Shown here piece after piece: positions 45,947 to 57,878 of a stretch of DNA of 64,000 bases. Numbering within the stretch: position 1 is the first letter of the stretch; each line of letters begins with the position of its first letter. The stretch spans positions 49,851,482 through 49,915,481 of the forward strand of contig OY986439.1 in NCBI GenBank assembly GCA_963920525.1, given 5' to 3'. A program made the translations under genes and the position numbers. The DNA is from Dichetophora obliterata. Lineage: Eukaryota > Arthropoda > Insecta > Diptera > Sciomyzidae. Under the pieces are notes generated by a model. That model was not told the DNA's origin, ran no database searches, and worked only from the letters and a program-made list of their open reading frames with translations.

Positions 45947-47080
45947 TTTGCAGTTATGAGTGCTAAATACACCCAGAGAAAAAACGCCTCGCAAAAATAA
46001 ATATGAACATACTTGATTCTTGAAATAGTTGAATTTAATATGAAACACTTTATTTTAACTTAAAACATATATTTTTAAATAATTGAATATGAGTGCATTT
46101 TAAATTAAAAAAAATAAGACACTTTATTATTCGTACATAAAATTGAATTTAAAGTGAAATAATTGAAATCAATATGGAGAAATTATTTTTGGCACTACAC
46201 AAAAATTAAATTTGATATTTTAACAGATGATTTCAAATATTTATATACTGACGTTTAAGTATGAAAACTATTTAAATTACCTTTTTATATTATTACGTAA
46301 AAATCAAAGTGGATGCAGTTTAGAATAATTGGAATCAATATGGAGAATTTATGTTTGACACTACACAAAAATTCAATTAAATATTTAAACAGTAGATTTC
46401 ATATATTTACATACTATAGTTTAAGTAGGAAAACTATTTAAATTAACTGTTTTCATTATTACGTAAAAATCAAAAAGGATTTAGTTTAGAATAAATATTC
46501 TACCTTTTTTAGGACTTCTCATGTTTAGGAATTGCAATAAAAAATTATTGCCATCTTTACAACTCTGCTATCAAATAACTTTAATTTTGTAGTAAAATCA
46601 CCATTTGTCCTCATATTAGTCAAATGTTCACTAACATTTTAGATACAAAAAGGAAATTTCTAAGAAATAGCTTTTAAAAGTGAAATGTGAGGTTAAATTT
46701 AGTATATGTGAAACGGACAACAAAAAAAATTTGTTTTCTGAAATTCGTTCACATTCCGCCTAAGTGTACTTCTAGAAAGTGTGATTGTAATACCACACAA
46801 TTTTTTTATGAGGCCTGTTTGTTAAGTTATGGGCTTTTAAAGAATTGGAAAATATGAAATACGAATTTTTTTGAAGCACTTTTTCGAAAAAAAATAATAA
46901 AAAATATTAAACATAGTGCTTTATATTGAAATTTAACGGTTCTTTTTCATTATGAAATCAAATTTTAAGCTTGAATTTTTTTTTCTCTTAGAAGACCGGA
47001 AGTTAAGAATTAAAATTTAAATTTTATTAACTTAGCCGGTTAATTTTTTTTTTATTTTAATTTTAAAATATTTGTTAAAG
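45947..47080. other. AT-rich stretch containing a tandem duplication
   Basis: Apart from the duplication at 46161-46495 nothing was recognised. Confidence 0.5.
46161..46495. repeat. ~167-bp tandem duplication
   Basis: Two adjacent units start near 46161 and 46328. They share AATCAATATGGAGAA, CACTACACAAAAATT, AAAACTATTTAAATTA and ATTATTACGTAAAAATCAAA in the same order. Similarity is roughly 80-85% by eye. Confidence 0.82.
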
Positions 47081-47085
47081 TATGG

Positions 47086-48751
47086 GTGATTACATTGCTT
47101 TTCAACAACACTCTCAACCTGACCCTCTCCGATTTGGTTTAAACTTTCTTTACACGTAGTGTTGGCTACAGTTTAGAAAATTAATTTGTAATTTTTATTT
47201 TTTTCGAGTGGTTACTGAGTTACGGGTACTCAAAAATTGAAAAAATTCGGTTTTTTTCTTGAGGACTGATTATCATTTGATCATAACTTCGGTTAAATTT
47301 GAGATAGAGCAACGATTTTAGATTCATATTAAAGATATTTTCAAAAGGCTTATTTTTTATAATAAAACTTTAAAATTTCTCAAATAATTACGTTTTTTTT
47401 TTTTGCATAAAATTTTAAAAAAAATAGTTTTATGAAAGTCATTTTTAAAAATTTTGAGAAAAATACATATTAATAATTGATAATTTATCTAAGTTCTCTC
47501 GAAATTTCAGCCTGGGACGACAATGGGAACACTACTAAAAAAATTTTCGAAGTAGACTTACTTTAAAATTTATGCTCAACACAGCAGCTTGCGAGAAAGA
47601 AACAAGTACTGAACTCACTAAAGTATACAATATCTGTGTGTATGTGCACAGTGCAACATCGGTGCTTCTGTGTAAGCTAAGCAAAGTTGATAAAATTCTT
47701 CGAAAAAAACTCATCTAATAACAATTAAAATTGAAAAAGCTCAATTTTTGAAATTTTTTTTTCTACATTTGTCACATATCTTATGTTCAAGTGTTATGAA
47801 GGGAACTTTTTCTACCATCCATTGAAAAACCGATCGTAAATTGCGCCTTTGAAATTTGTGATCTTTCTCATTAAAAGGATTGCAACACAAAACTTTGAAA
47901 TTAGACATTTTATGTAAATTGAAATTGAAGAAAACACTGACGTCAAAGTTTAATATTGAAGCACTTCACTTGCACTCACAGAGCTGGCGATTATTGGGAT
48001 TTAAGGACGTTTGGTAATTTTTGTTAGGATTTTTATTTGTGTAGGTTTTTTCCTAAATGTGCTGCATGAATGTGTTGTGTGAAATTTAATTTTAATTGTT
48101 ATTAGAAGAGTTTATTTCGAAGAAGGTTATCAACTCTGCTTAGCTTAGACCGAAGCACCGATGACGCACTGTGCACATACACACACATATGGTATACTTT
48201 AGTGAGTTCAGTACTTGTTTCTTTCTCGCAAGCTGCTGTGTTGAGCATAAATTTTAAAGTAAGTTTACTTCGAAAAATATTTTAATAATGTTCCCATTGT
48301 CGTCCCAGGCTGAAATTTTGATACGACTTAGATAAATTATCATTAATTAATATATATTTTTTTCAAAATTTTTAAAAATGACTCACAAAAATATTTTTTT
48401 TTTAACATTTATGCAAAAAAAAAATAACTTTAATATTTGAGAAATTTTTAAGTTTTATTATACAAAATAAGCCTTTTGAAAATATCTTTAATATGAATCT
48501 AAAATCGTTGCTTTATCTCAAACTTCACCGAAGTTATGATCAAATGAAAACCAGTCCTCAAGAAAAAAAACCGAATTTTTTCAATTTTTGTGTACCCGTT
48601 ACTCAGTAACCATTCGAAAAAAAAATAAAAATTACAAATTAATTTTCTAAATTGTAGCCAACACTACGTGTATACCAAAAGTTTAAACCAAACCTTAGAG
48701 GGTCAGGTTGAGAATTTAATTTTTTTTTTTGTCGAAAAGCAATGGAATCAC
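47086..48751. repeat. 1.67-kb foldback with ~650-bp arms
   Basis: Bases 47086-47732 and 48088-48751 are reverse complements along their whole length with modest divergence and small indels. Matching landmarks: GTGATTACATTGCTTTTC, CTCAACCTGAC, CAGCCTGGGACGACAATGGG, GCTCAACACAGCAGCTTGCG and AACAATTAAAATT. The unpaired loop is ~355 bases (47733-48087). No ORF is present. It may be a foldback-type transposon or an inverted duplication; transcription through it would give a long hairpin. Confidence 0.92.
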
Positions 48752-48759
48752 TCGTATAT

Positions 48760-50850
48760 AAATAACACAAAAAAATTTCAGAGTGGGATCTGCATTACTT
48801 TAAGAGATAAATAAATTTATGTTTATACGTGTCGCACTGATCGTGGTACCAGACGCTTGCTTAGGTCGGTTGGTTTACGTAAAAGCTTATTAAAACGCTG
48901 CAATATTAATATGTGCTAACCTGTTTAAGCGTACCTAAGCTATAACAATGATCTATGATAGGTTGTGACAATGCAAAATCTTAAGATAAATTTTGCCGCA
49001 CACAATCTTCGTTTAATTAATTTGTGATAAAATACATATCTTCTATTTTTTCACTTATTGCAATTTATATAAGTTGTATATTTATTTTGTTTTGCATACC
49101 TGTATGGAGGCGCGAGGAGCAACAACAACATAAACATTGACGAGGGAGAATTTCACCGCGATCCAATAACACCCACGAACGGCCAACACATTTTTCACCA
49201 AAAATACCAACGTATGCACAAAAGAACACATCCGAGCCGCCCAGCAGTGGGGTCGTTTAAGCAAGCGATCCATCCGGACACCGCACAAAAGGGAATGCGT
49301 GAAATGCACCTACAAGTTAATTTCACCACCCAGACAGAGCTTGTGTTACGAGTGGAGCAACAACAAAGGTGCACTCAAGCACGAGGTCTAATGCATTTAG
49401 ACAAATTAATATTCTATTAAAATTGAGGAAAATAAATTAGAAACATAAGGATTTCTAACTTTAAAAGTAATTTAATCCTTTAATAATAATTCTTATAAAG
49501 ATAAGCGATCATTTTATAATCTTAACAATTTTACAAAGAGAATTATCACTAGAACTAGTTTTTTTCACAAGAAGGCCTTTAGCTGATGGTATAAAAGTGT
49601 GCAACTTTTTAGTTCCTGGAATGGTGATTGCAGAATTAAATGTTCCGCTTCACATGAAATGCCCCATATGCTAAATAAGCTTAACACACTCACACTCACA
49701 CTCTCCTAAATAGTTTGAACCACAGGTTATAATTTCATCACGGAACATTTAATTCAGCTTTGTTTGCTTTCTTGCAGTTACTAAAGTTAAAAACAAACAC
49801 AAACTTACCCGCAAGGATGTTAGGGGGGAAACCACGCAGAGCAGAACAAAGAAACGCAATGCCATAAGCTAAAATGCCATTCATAGCTTCGAAGATGAGC
49901 GTTCTAAAGCAAGGTAAAATTTTCCTATGCTTCAGTTTTGTAAAATGTAATTCACTTAAGAGCGTGTTTGCTTTAAGTTATGAGTTGAGTTTACAAGAAG
50001 ATGAAGAAAATAAGAGTTGTTAAAATATTAAGTTTTCTAGAAATATAGGCCAATACATTCTACAGCTGTTGCTCTTATTTCCACTTGTCAAGGAATTAAT
50101 ATGAAAATAAATACAGTACAGTAAGTCTAGATACTATGTCACAATAACAGCAAAATAGTTATTGAGAACTGATTTTGTCTAACATAAAACATAGTTCTTT
50201 ATAGGATATGTTACTTAGCAACCAGAATGAGTTTTTAAAGTATTGGTCTTGCGTTTTCAAAAAGAAACCTTAAAATTCTCCGTTGTAAAAAATCACAGAT
50301 CATTTTTATTCGGTTTCCCATGTGGCTCACCCAATAGATACTTGTATCTAAAATATCAGTTACTTAAAAAAAACCTGTTTAAAAATAATATTAAGTTCAA
50401 ACCTTTTTTTTTAACTCTTTAAAGACGAGACAATTTTTTCACACATAGGCCAATTTTGGCATTATTTTGATTTTGACAAATTTTTATATGATAGCGTTAG
50501 TCTTGCGACATTCGATTTAATGCCATATGGCATCATTGTTCTTATTGGGTTATCCCATTCAATATGGATTTTTTGTTAAAGACTCAAGCTTTTTCAATGG
50601 CCTTAGGGCATGAAATTGCAACAGTATCTTCTTTTGTGTACCAACTACGAATAACGGAATTAAAATATATAACTATATATGTGAGTGATAGCGTTTTAGT
50701 TAAATAAGAACATTGAATGGGACACATGAGTTCCGTAAGTATTGAAAGAGCTAAAGCATAATCAAAACTCAGGTCGTTTATTTTTATTTTCCAAATATTT
50801 AGACTTTTCTTGAAAACGAAATTTTTAAAAAAAAATTTTTTAAAATTATA
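48760..50850. other. Intergenic stretch with a GC-richer island
   Basis: Mostly AT-rich. Bases about 49100-49400 are clearly GC-richer (GCCGCCCAGCAGTGGGGTCG and neighbours) with modest open frames on both strands (49082-49309 minus, 49214-49420 plus), neither with a recognised domain. A repeat copy shared with 61780-61920 lies at about 50408-50545. Otherwise nothing was recognised. Confidence 0.45.
50408..50545 (+). repeat. Dispersed repeat, copy 1
   Basis: Shares AACTCTTTAAAGACGAG, TTTTTTCACACATAGGC, ATTTTGACA, GCGTTAGT, TGCCATATGGCATCA and TTATTGGG with 61780-61920, in the same order and orientation, at roughly 75-80% identity by eye. Family unknown. Confidence 0.7.
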
Positions 50851-50916
50851 TTTAGGTCCACTTTCTCAATGTCCGGTTAAGCACTAATCAGAACTTTAAC
50901 CAGCAGCTACAAAAAA

Positions 50917-52643
50917 CCTGCAAGGATGAAAACGGGAATCTAGTGACAGATGTCCAGAGTACACTGACATTATGGAGGGAACACTTCTCTAAGCTTCTAA
51001 ATGGTGACGCTGACAACAATCCCGCCAATGGAGATGATATTCCGGAAACCCCAATTTCGGATGAAAGCGTTGAGGTTCTGCTGCCTCATAGTTGTATGAT
51101 GAAGTTCTGACAGCTATAGCTCGGCTTAAAAATAACAAAGCCGCGGGAGCTGATGGCTTACCTGCTGAGCTGTTTAAGAATGGAGGCGAAGCTCTACTTA
51201 AATGCATTCACGAGCTTCTATGCAGAATATGGTAGGAAGAATGCATTTCGAACGATTGGAATCTCAGTGTGCTCTGCCCAATCCACAAGAAAGGCGATCC
51301 CACCATCTGTGCCAATTACAGTGGGATAAGCCTTCTTAATATCGCATATAAGGTTCTGTCGAGCGTTTTATGTGAAAGATTGAAGCCCATTGTAAACGAA
51401 CTGATCGGACCTTATCAGTGCGGCTTCAGACCTGAAGACCACCATCGACCAGATTTTCACGCTACGACAAATCTTGGAGAAGACTCAAGAAAAACAAGTC
51501 GACACCCACCATCTTTTTGTCGACTACAAAGCCGCCTTCGACAGCCCAATACGGAAGCACCTGTACTCCACCATGTCTGAATTTGGTATTCCTGCAAAAC
51601 TAATACGACTTTGCAGAATGACACTGAGCAACACCAGCAGCGCAGTTCAAACTGGGAAGGACCTCTAACCACCATTTATTACCAAACGAGGTTTCAGACA
51701 AGGTGATTCCTTATCGTGCTACTTATTCTACCAGATGATGGAGAAGAGCATCCAAGCTGCTGATCTGAGACGTAGCAACACAATATTCTACAAGAGTGTT
51801 ATGCTGCTTGCGTATGCTGATGACATCGATATCATTGACCATAATACGCGCGAAGTCAGTGCAGCATTCTCCAGATTAGAAAGAGAATCAAGTCGAATGG
51901 GTCTGGCAGTGAATGCAGATAAGACGAAATACTTATTGTCAATAAACAAACAGTCCCAGCGTCTTGGAACCCACGTTCCCGTTGACAATACCTCCTTCGA
52001 GGTTGTGAAGACCTTCGTTTATCTGAGATCCAGCATTAACTCAACCAACGACATCAGCATTGAGATCAAACGAAGAATAACTCTTGCCAACAGGTAATAC
52101 TTTGGGCTCAGTAGGCAATTGAGAAGCAGAGCCCTCTCTCGACGAACGAAAATCACGCTCTATAAATCGCTCATCATGCCCGTCCTACTTTATGCATCAC
52201 AAACCTGGACGCTGAGAAGTTTAGATGAAAAGACTTTAGGAGCATTCGAGAGAAAGATTCTTCGTAAGATCTACGGACCAATCTGCATCAATGGCGAGTA
52301 CCGAATACGGTGGAATGATGAACTGTATGAGCTGTACGCTGACATCGAGCGGCTGTTCGCATTAAAATCGAGCGGCTTCGCTGTCTTGGTCATGTTCAGC
52401 GCATGAAAGACGATGCTCCGGTGAAGAAAACATTCGATTCGGTACCCAGCGGCGGTCAACGCAGAAGAGGACGACTGCATCTTCGTTGGAAAGACCAAGT
52501 AGAGGGCAACCTGACGAAGCTTGGAATTTCCAACTGGCGCCAGCAAGCGAAAGACAGATATGGCTGGCGCAAATACTTAGATGAGGCCAAGACCAAACGG
52601 TTGGATACGGTGGTTGTAGCGCCAACTAAGTAATTAAGTAAGA
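50917..52643 (+). mobile_element. RTE-clade LINE, copy 2, 5'-truncated pseudogene
   Basis: The sequence begins inside the ORF, matching copy 1 from about 44221, and runs to the 3' tail GCCAACTAAGTAATTAAGTA. It is flanked by ACAAAAAA at 50909-50916 and 52644-52651. Frameshifts near 51090 and 51434 (the QCGFRP block), stops such as TAG near 51233 and TAA near 51666 and 52097, and a ten-base-scale insertion near 52350 inactivate it. The YADDIDII motif remains. Similarity to copy 1 is high (about 95% by eye), so it is not ancient. Confidence 0.93.
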
Positions 52644-52790
52644 ACAAAAAAGCTCTTTCTCAATGTTCGGTTCAGGCTTAACTTTCAGTTAAGTGCTGAT
52701 TAAGTTAACGACAAGTTGTGGTTTCGGTTAGCTGCTAATTGGAAGAACAGTTGATAAGAGTAACCAATTTTTCATTTATATTACACAAAA

Positions 52791-52940
52791 ATGGACAGAA
52801 TTGCAAGGATTTCGTTTCTTTCTAATTTGAGTTTATACCAAAATAGAGGAAGGACATATGCAAATAGACGTGATTACGTTAAAGAGTACGACGAGGACAA
52901 GTTCATCAGGAAATTCCGTTTGTCAAAAAGCAGTTCTTAA
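52791..52940 (+). pseudogene. PIF/Harbinger transposase N-terminal exon
   Basis: A 49-codon frame starts with ATG at 52791 and stops at 52938-52940. It reads MDRIARISFLSNLSLYQNRG, then RRDYVKEYDEDKFIRKFRLS and KSSS. The Y(D/S)(D/E)xxFxxxFRLSK signature is the usual N-terminal block of Harbinger nuclease genes. Further reading (DKIKHKIWACQ-like) continues in another frame for about ten codons, then is lost. The DDE domain is missing, so no function is possible. It identifies the superfamily together with the TTA duplication. Confidence 0.7.
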
Positions 52941-53390
52941 TTTTAGATAAAATAAAACATAAGATTTGGGCATGCCAAAAGAAATTTAAAATGTTTCTTC
53001 ATAAGATGTAAAATTAGGCCTTTTTTTAATTTTCTTATCCTTTTGCAGCACAAAAACGAAAAAAAATATTAAACACAAAACAGCTGATATGCAGTTTTTA
53101 CGTATTCACAATTGAAAAATTGACAGTTAGTGATCTAACCGACGGTTGCTTAACCAGCACTTGGTGAAATCAAAATTATTTTTTTAGCTATTGTATGGTT
53201 AGCTGACTCTTGTTAAAAGTTTGACTAACCGGACATTGAGAAAGCGGCCCTTAATCTAATCGTTTTTATATATATAAGGTTCTTAAGACTCAGAAACTCC
53301 GTCGTTTGTTTTAATATTTGAACTCGGTATTTGAAATGAATCTCATAAAAAATTTTTAATTTCGAATCTTTTCTAATTAACAGATCTATT

Positions 53391-54101
53391 CTGACAAAGT
53401 ATCAATTGTTACCCATTTTTTTTTTTTATTATTTCTATGTGTTTGCTGTAATTTTGTGATTTCAAAACAAAATTTGAAGCTCAAAAAACAAATTTTTTGA
53501 ATGATATTAGGTCTGTTTCCGTACTAACTTCAAGTAAAGTGCGAGTAAAGTCAAAGTAAAAGAGAATATTTATCAAAAAGTACAGAAACGACTTCAAGTA
53601 AGTTTCAAGCTGTTCACGCCTGTTTGCAACAGAAAAATTTATTGTTGCTTGAAATTATAAGTTTTTTCGTATAAAAAATACTTTTTTCAAAATAGATAAA
53701 ACAATAATACTTGTATTTAATGATAGAAATCATTTTTATTTCACAAAACAATCAAAAATATTGATTTTATTATTTGACATTCAGCTGTTTGTAGCTTGAA
53801 ATTCGTGCTCGAAGAAATTTTTCAAGTAAAGTTCAAGTAGTTGTAATAGAATAGAGAGTGACATTTTGCTTGTTCTTCTTCTCTCTCGAGCTTGAAAAAT
53901 GTGTAAAGAAACGCTTTCAAGTAGCTTCAAGTTACTTGAAGCGAGTACGGAAACAGACCTATTGTAACTATCTGAAAAGCAGGTGACAATTTCTATCAAA
54001 ATTTATTATTTTTGAGCTTCAAATTTTGTTTTGAAACCACAAAATTACAGCAAACACATATCAATAATAAAAATACTGGGTAACAATTGATACTTTGCCA
54101 G
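53391..54101. repeat. Inverted repeat split by a MITE
   Basis: About 100 bases at 53391-53490 (CTGACAAAGTATCAATTGTTACCC to TTTGAAGCTCAAAAA in two recognisable blocks) return as reverse complement at 54012-54101. The spacer is filled by the TA-flanked MITE at 53510-53959, so the original palindrome had a short loop into which the MITE inserted. Confidence 0.82.
53510..53959. mobile_element. 450-bp MITE with TA duplication
   Basis: Ends GGTCTGTTTCCGTACTAACT and, as reverse complement, GGTCTGTTTCCGTACTCGCT, next to TA at 53508-53509 and 53960-53961. The interior repeats CTTCAAGTAA and its complement many times. No ORF. Probably Tc1/mariner-related by its TA target. Confidence 0.82.
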
Positions 54102-54372
54102 AAAAGGCCAGTTAATGTGTTTTTTTTTTAATTTAAAAGTCATGGCTTTTTTGACTTTTTTTTATTTTTAGCTTAAATTTTGCAATTTATTTCAAATACT
54201 TTTGATATGTATAAATTCATTTGGAACTGAATGTTTTTGAAATATGCTAACCTACACGATATTCATCTAAAATTCAGAAAAGATCCATCGACATTCAAAA
54301 CTTTATTAGAATTTTAAAAAAAAAGTTTTAAAGATATCCTGGTCTTTTTATAGATAAGACTATTAAGCTATT

Positions 54373-54733
54373 CAGCCCTATTCCAGAATCCGTCGTAGTT
54401 GAAATTTATTTAGTGCATTTTCTACATTTCGTTATCCATTTCCAAAGGGTTGATGGAATCTCGCAATATTCTTCGACGAATTTTCATAAATTCTCTTTGT
54501 GAGAAATCTTAATTTTATTGTGCGAAAATTGCAATTGAAATGAAATCCATTAATAATCACATCTAAAAATACAATGTTGATTTGTCTGCTGTTGAAATCA
54601 GTTGATTTTGAACTCCCAAAAGTATGTTCGAAAATTGAAAGTTTCGTTCGGAATTTGGATAAGCAAAGTTGTCGTATTCGTAACGTAGCCTTACGTTCGG
54701 AAATTCATTACGACGGATTCTGGAATAGGGCTG
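54373..54733. mobile_element. 360-bp MITE, CAGCCCTATTCCAGAATCCG ends
   Basis: The 25-base left end and the reverse complement of the right end (54709-54733) match perfectly through CAGCCCTATTCCAGAATCCG and TCGTA. TTAAGCTATT lies directly before the left end and again a few bases after the right end, a possible displaced target duplication. No ORF. Confidence 0.8.
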
Positions 54734-55154
54734 ATTAAGTTAAGCTATTCTTAGCTTTTTCAATAGCTTAAACGGAATAAATTTTACAAAGTATGGTCTC
54801 GACCCTGAACTTGCAGATTTGAAATCAAGGAATCCTAAAACACAAACTTTTTTCAAATTGTTTTATCTTCAAACTGAATTTGTTTTACATTAACATTACA
54901 TTAACATTAACATTAAGGGATGCTAGGGAACTTTATTGTTTATTTTAAATTTTTGATTTTGGATTTGAATAAAAAAATTTTGTTAGTATCTATAAACGTA
55001 GATTCAGTTGAAAACAGATCTAATTATTGTAATTATTTTATTATTTACGAATGATGAAAACTCAATATATCGCATTATCACGCAGTGATGTTATTTTCAG
55101 GAATTTCGTTTTTTTGCGAAATTTTTTACCTTTAAATGGGCGAAAGGAAGTTTA

Positions 55155-55691
55155 CAGTGGGGATCATATTATAAGAGCCACCTTAAAAAAAAATGTTTGT
55201 CTTAGTTTTTGCATCACAATTATTTTATTTGTAAAATTCACATTAACATTAAACTTTTATAACTGAAGAAAATTATATTAAATAAAAATTTATTGCCAAT
55301 ATTTGGTACTTCCACCTGTTGCTGCAATAACTGCAGCTACTCGCGTTTAAGCATAGATTCTATGCATTTGATGTGGTTTAATTTTATGGATTAATTTCGG
55401 TGTCACACTTCAATCAAACGCTCTATTAATTGAAGTTTGTTGATCACGAATTCCATAGAAATTTTATGATTCCCAAAGCTTCACTATAGGGTTGAGATAC
55501 GGAGAATTTCTAGGCCGGTCAAGAACATGAACTTTTTTCTCATTAAGTAATTTTGTGAGCACCATAGCCTTGTGGCAACGGGCAGAATCATGTATAAATA
55601 TAAATTCGTTGTTTGGAAACCATCACTGACCTTGGGGGAGCATTTTTGTCTCTTTGTAAAAAAATTCAGTGGCTCTAATAATATGACCCAA
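55155..55691 (-). mobile_element. Internally deleted Tc1-like element
   Basis: Left end CAGTGGGGATCATATTATAA with GAGCCACC next to TA (55153-55154). The matching inverted motif GTGGCTCTAATAATATGACCC lies near 55670. A partial transposase is between them. The right outer end is interrupted or truncated at the TA where the next element begins (55692). Confidence 0.65.
55280..55670 (-). pseudogene. Tc1-like transposase C-terminal half, decayed
   Basis: On the minus strand the frame reads FPNNEFIFIHDSARCHKAMV, LLNEKKVHVLDRPRNSPYLN and PIVKLWES. This aligns with the QDxAxxH and SPDLNPIExLW blocks of Tc1 transposases, with the Asp in HDSARCH kept but SPD changed to SPY and the catalytic Glu replaced by Val. 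A stop follows LWES; further on IHKIKPHQMHRI and VAAVIAATGGSTKYW are the normal C-terminus. It starts after the first catalytic Asp, so the N-terminal half is gone. Confidence 0.7.
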
Positions 55692-55693
55692 TA

Positions 55694-57337
55694 GAGTGGA
55701 CCTTATTTGTATGGGGACAATTTCCAAGCACTTCATGAAGCGTCCCAAGGGCTCAAACTGCGCTAATAGATAACAAAAAATTCGTGTACAATTTTAGTAG
55801 GATCGGATGCATAGCAGCACACGGCTTAAAGTTTGCACAAATGCATGAAACAAAAAAAAAAAAATTTTATTTTTTTAATAATTTCATTTGTAATTCCATT
55901 TTGAATAAGGAAACTTACTTACTTGCTTAGTTGATGCTACAACCACCGTATGTCGGTCTTGGCCTCATCTAAGAATTTGCGCCAGCCATTTCTGTCTTAC
56001 ACTTGCTGGCGCCAGTTGGAAATTCCAAGCTTCGTCAGGTTGTCCTCTACTTGGTCTTTCCAACGAAGATGCGGTCGTGCTCTTCTGCGTTGACCGCCGC
56101 TGGGAACCGAATCGAATGTTTTCTTCACTGGAGCATCGTATTTTATGCGCTGAACATGACCAAGCCAGCGAAGCCGCTCGATTTTAATGCGCTTGACTAT
56201 GTCGATGTCAGCATACAGCTCATACAGTTCATCATTCCACCGTATTCGGTACTCGCCATTGACGCAGATTGGTCAGTAGATCTTACGAAGAATCTTTCTC
56301 TCGAATGCTCCTAAAGTCTTTTCATCTAAACTGCTCAGCGTCCAGGTTTGTGATGCATAAAGTACGACGGGCATGTTGAGCGATTTATAGAGCGTGATTT
56401 TCGTTCGTCGAGAGAGGGCTTTGCTTCTCAATTGCCTACTGAGTCCAAAGTAACACCTGTTGGCAAGAGTTATTCTTCGTTTGATCTCAATGCTGATGTC
56501 GTTGGTTGAGTTTATGCTGGATCCCAGATAAACGAAGTTCTTCACTACCTCGAAGGATGTATTGTAAATGGTAACGTGGGTTCCAAGACGCTGGGACTGT
56601 TTGCTTGTTGACACCAAGTATTTTGCCTTATCTGCATTCACTGCCAGACCCATTCGACTTAACTCTTTTTCTAATCTGGAAAATGCTGCACTGACTTTGC
56701 GCGTATTATGGCCAATGATATCGATGTCATCAGCATACGCAAGCAGCATAACACCATTGTAGAATATTGTGCCACTACGTCTCAGATCAGCAGCTCGGAT
56801 GATCTTTTCCATCATTAGGTTGAAAAAGTAAGGTTGAATAAGGAAACAGTTAAGATTTCTATGTTTTTTCCAAAAAATTTTCAGTTTAATAAGGGTATTT
56901 ACCTCAAATTACTTGAATAACTCAGAGAGATAAAAATTTCGAAGAAGCTTATCTCAAAAACTGTTAATGCTAGAACAAATATAATAATAGTTTTGAAATC
57001 AGCGCACGAAGGTTAGTCGAAAATAACACAAATATTACTGGGAAAATTCAAAAATAAAAATTTTGTCCCCCTGAGCTATTCAAGTAATTTGATGTGAATA
57101 CTCTTATTAAACTGAAAAATTTTTGGACAAAGCAAAAAAATCTTAACTGTTTCCTTATTCCAAAAGGAATTGCATATGAACATATTAAGAAAAAATTTTT
57201 TTTCTTTCATGCACTTGTGCAAACTTTAAGCCGTGTTCTTCTATGCATTCGATCTTGCTAAAATTTTTATACATTTTTTTATCATCAATTACAACAGTTT
57301 AGCGCTTGGGGTGGTCTTTTTAAAATAAGGTCCACTC
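55694..57337. mobile_element. TA-flanked foldback element with ~260-bp arms
   Basis: GAGTGGACCTTATTT starts the left end and its complement closes the right end, with TA at 55692-55693 and 57338-57339. The arms also match at GGATGCATAG.A..ACACGGCTTAAAGTTTGC, TTGAATAAGGAAAC and AAGTAATTTGA-type stretches down to a short loop around 57000. No ORF belongs to it; the RTE copy 3 is inserted in the left arm. Confidence 0.85.
55915..56833 (-). mobile_element. RTE-clade LINE, copy 3, 5'-truncated pseudogene
   Basis: In minus orientation it begins at the block FNLMMEKIIRAADLRR and runs to the tail with CAACTAAGCAAGTAAGTAA. A 14-bp duplication TTGAATAAGGAAAC flanks it (55901-55914 and 56834-56847). 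YADDIDIIGHNTR is preserved. Stops occur after KILRKIY (near 56280) and near 56000. The plus-strand open frames here are shadows. Confidence 0.94.
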
Positions 57338-57339
57338 TA

Positions 57340-57874
57340 ATGAACAAGTGTAGGCGACGCCTTAGATGTGGGGTGAGTTCAGGGGGTTCAAACCCCCCTT
57401 AACAATTAAGCATTTTTTATATATGTAAGTTGTTTTTTGTTATTCGACCTTAATTTTTTTTTATAAAAATTTTTGTTTGTTGTTATTCAGGCTCTAGGTC
57501 TCAAAATTTATAAAACACTTTTTGTTTTGTTTTTATAAATTGTTTTTTATATTTTTTCAATATTTCAGACACCTTTGGTGTCCGTCTTCAGTAAAAATCT
57601 TTATTTTTTATATATTAAATTAAAGCACAGATATTCCAAATTATTTACTTACCATAACATGAAGATAAATTGAAAATTGTTTAATGTACATGCTTAGTTT
57701 GTTAAGCAGACATTAAATTAAATATAAGACAGTGTAAATGATTTTCTTAATTGTTTTCCTATGTATTGTTGCTTACGTACTAGCGTTTGCAGAACGTATA
57801 CATATCAATTGAACAAAATTATTCTAAGCCAGTCAGTGAAATTCAAATGACGACAAGCAATGCTTCATTGTTCG
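57340..57874. other. Intergenic spacer
   Basis: AT-rich; a short inverted pair (GGGGGTTCAAACCCCCC near 57386) could form a small hairpin. Nothing else recognised. Confidence 0.45.
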
Positions 57875-57878
57875 TTAA

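Larger units (their letters stand above)
50855..53250 (+). mobile_element. PIF/Harbinger derivative split by an RTE insertion
   Basis: Left end GGTCCACTTTCTCAATGTCC and right end, reverse-complemented, GGGCCGCTTTCTCAATGTCC. Both are bordered by TTA (50852-50854 and 53251-53253), the 3-bp duplication typical of PIF/Harbinger. The N-terminal exon of a Harbinger transposase remains at 52791-52940. Subtracting the nested RTE leaves about 660 bp, so this is an internally deleted copy. Confidence 0.87.

Noticed and set aside
49082..49420. GC-richer island with frames on both strands as a host exon
   Set aside because: Neither frame has recognisable residues, splice sites or a start context; left as unassigned sequence.
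56003..56314. Plus-strand 103-codon frame in RTE copy 3
   Set aside because: It is the antisense of the RT C-terminus; the same frame occurs opposite copies 1 and 2.
57386..57402. GGGGGTTCAAACCCCCC as a terminator or tRNA T-loop
   Set aside because: Isolated short palindrome without neighbouring gene or cloverleaf.
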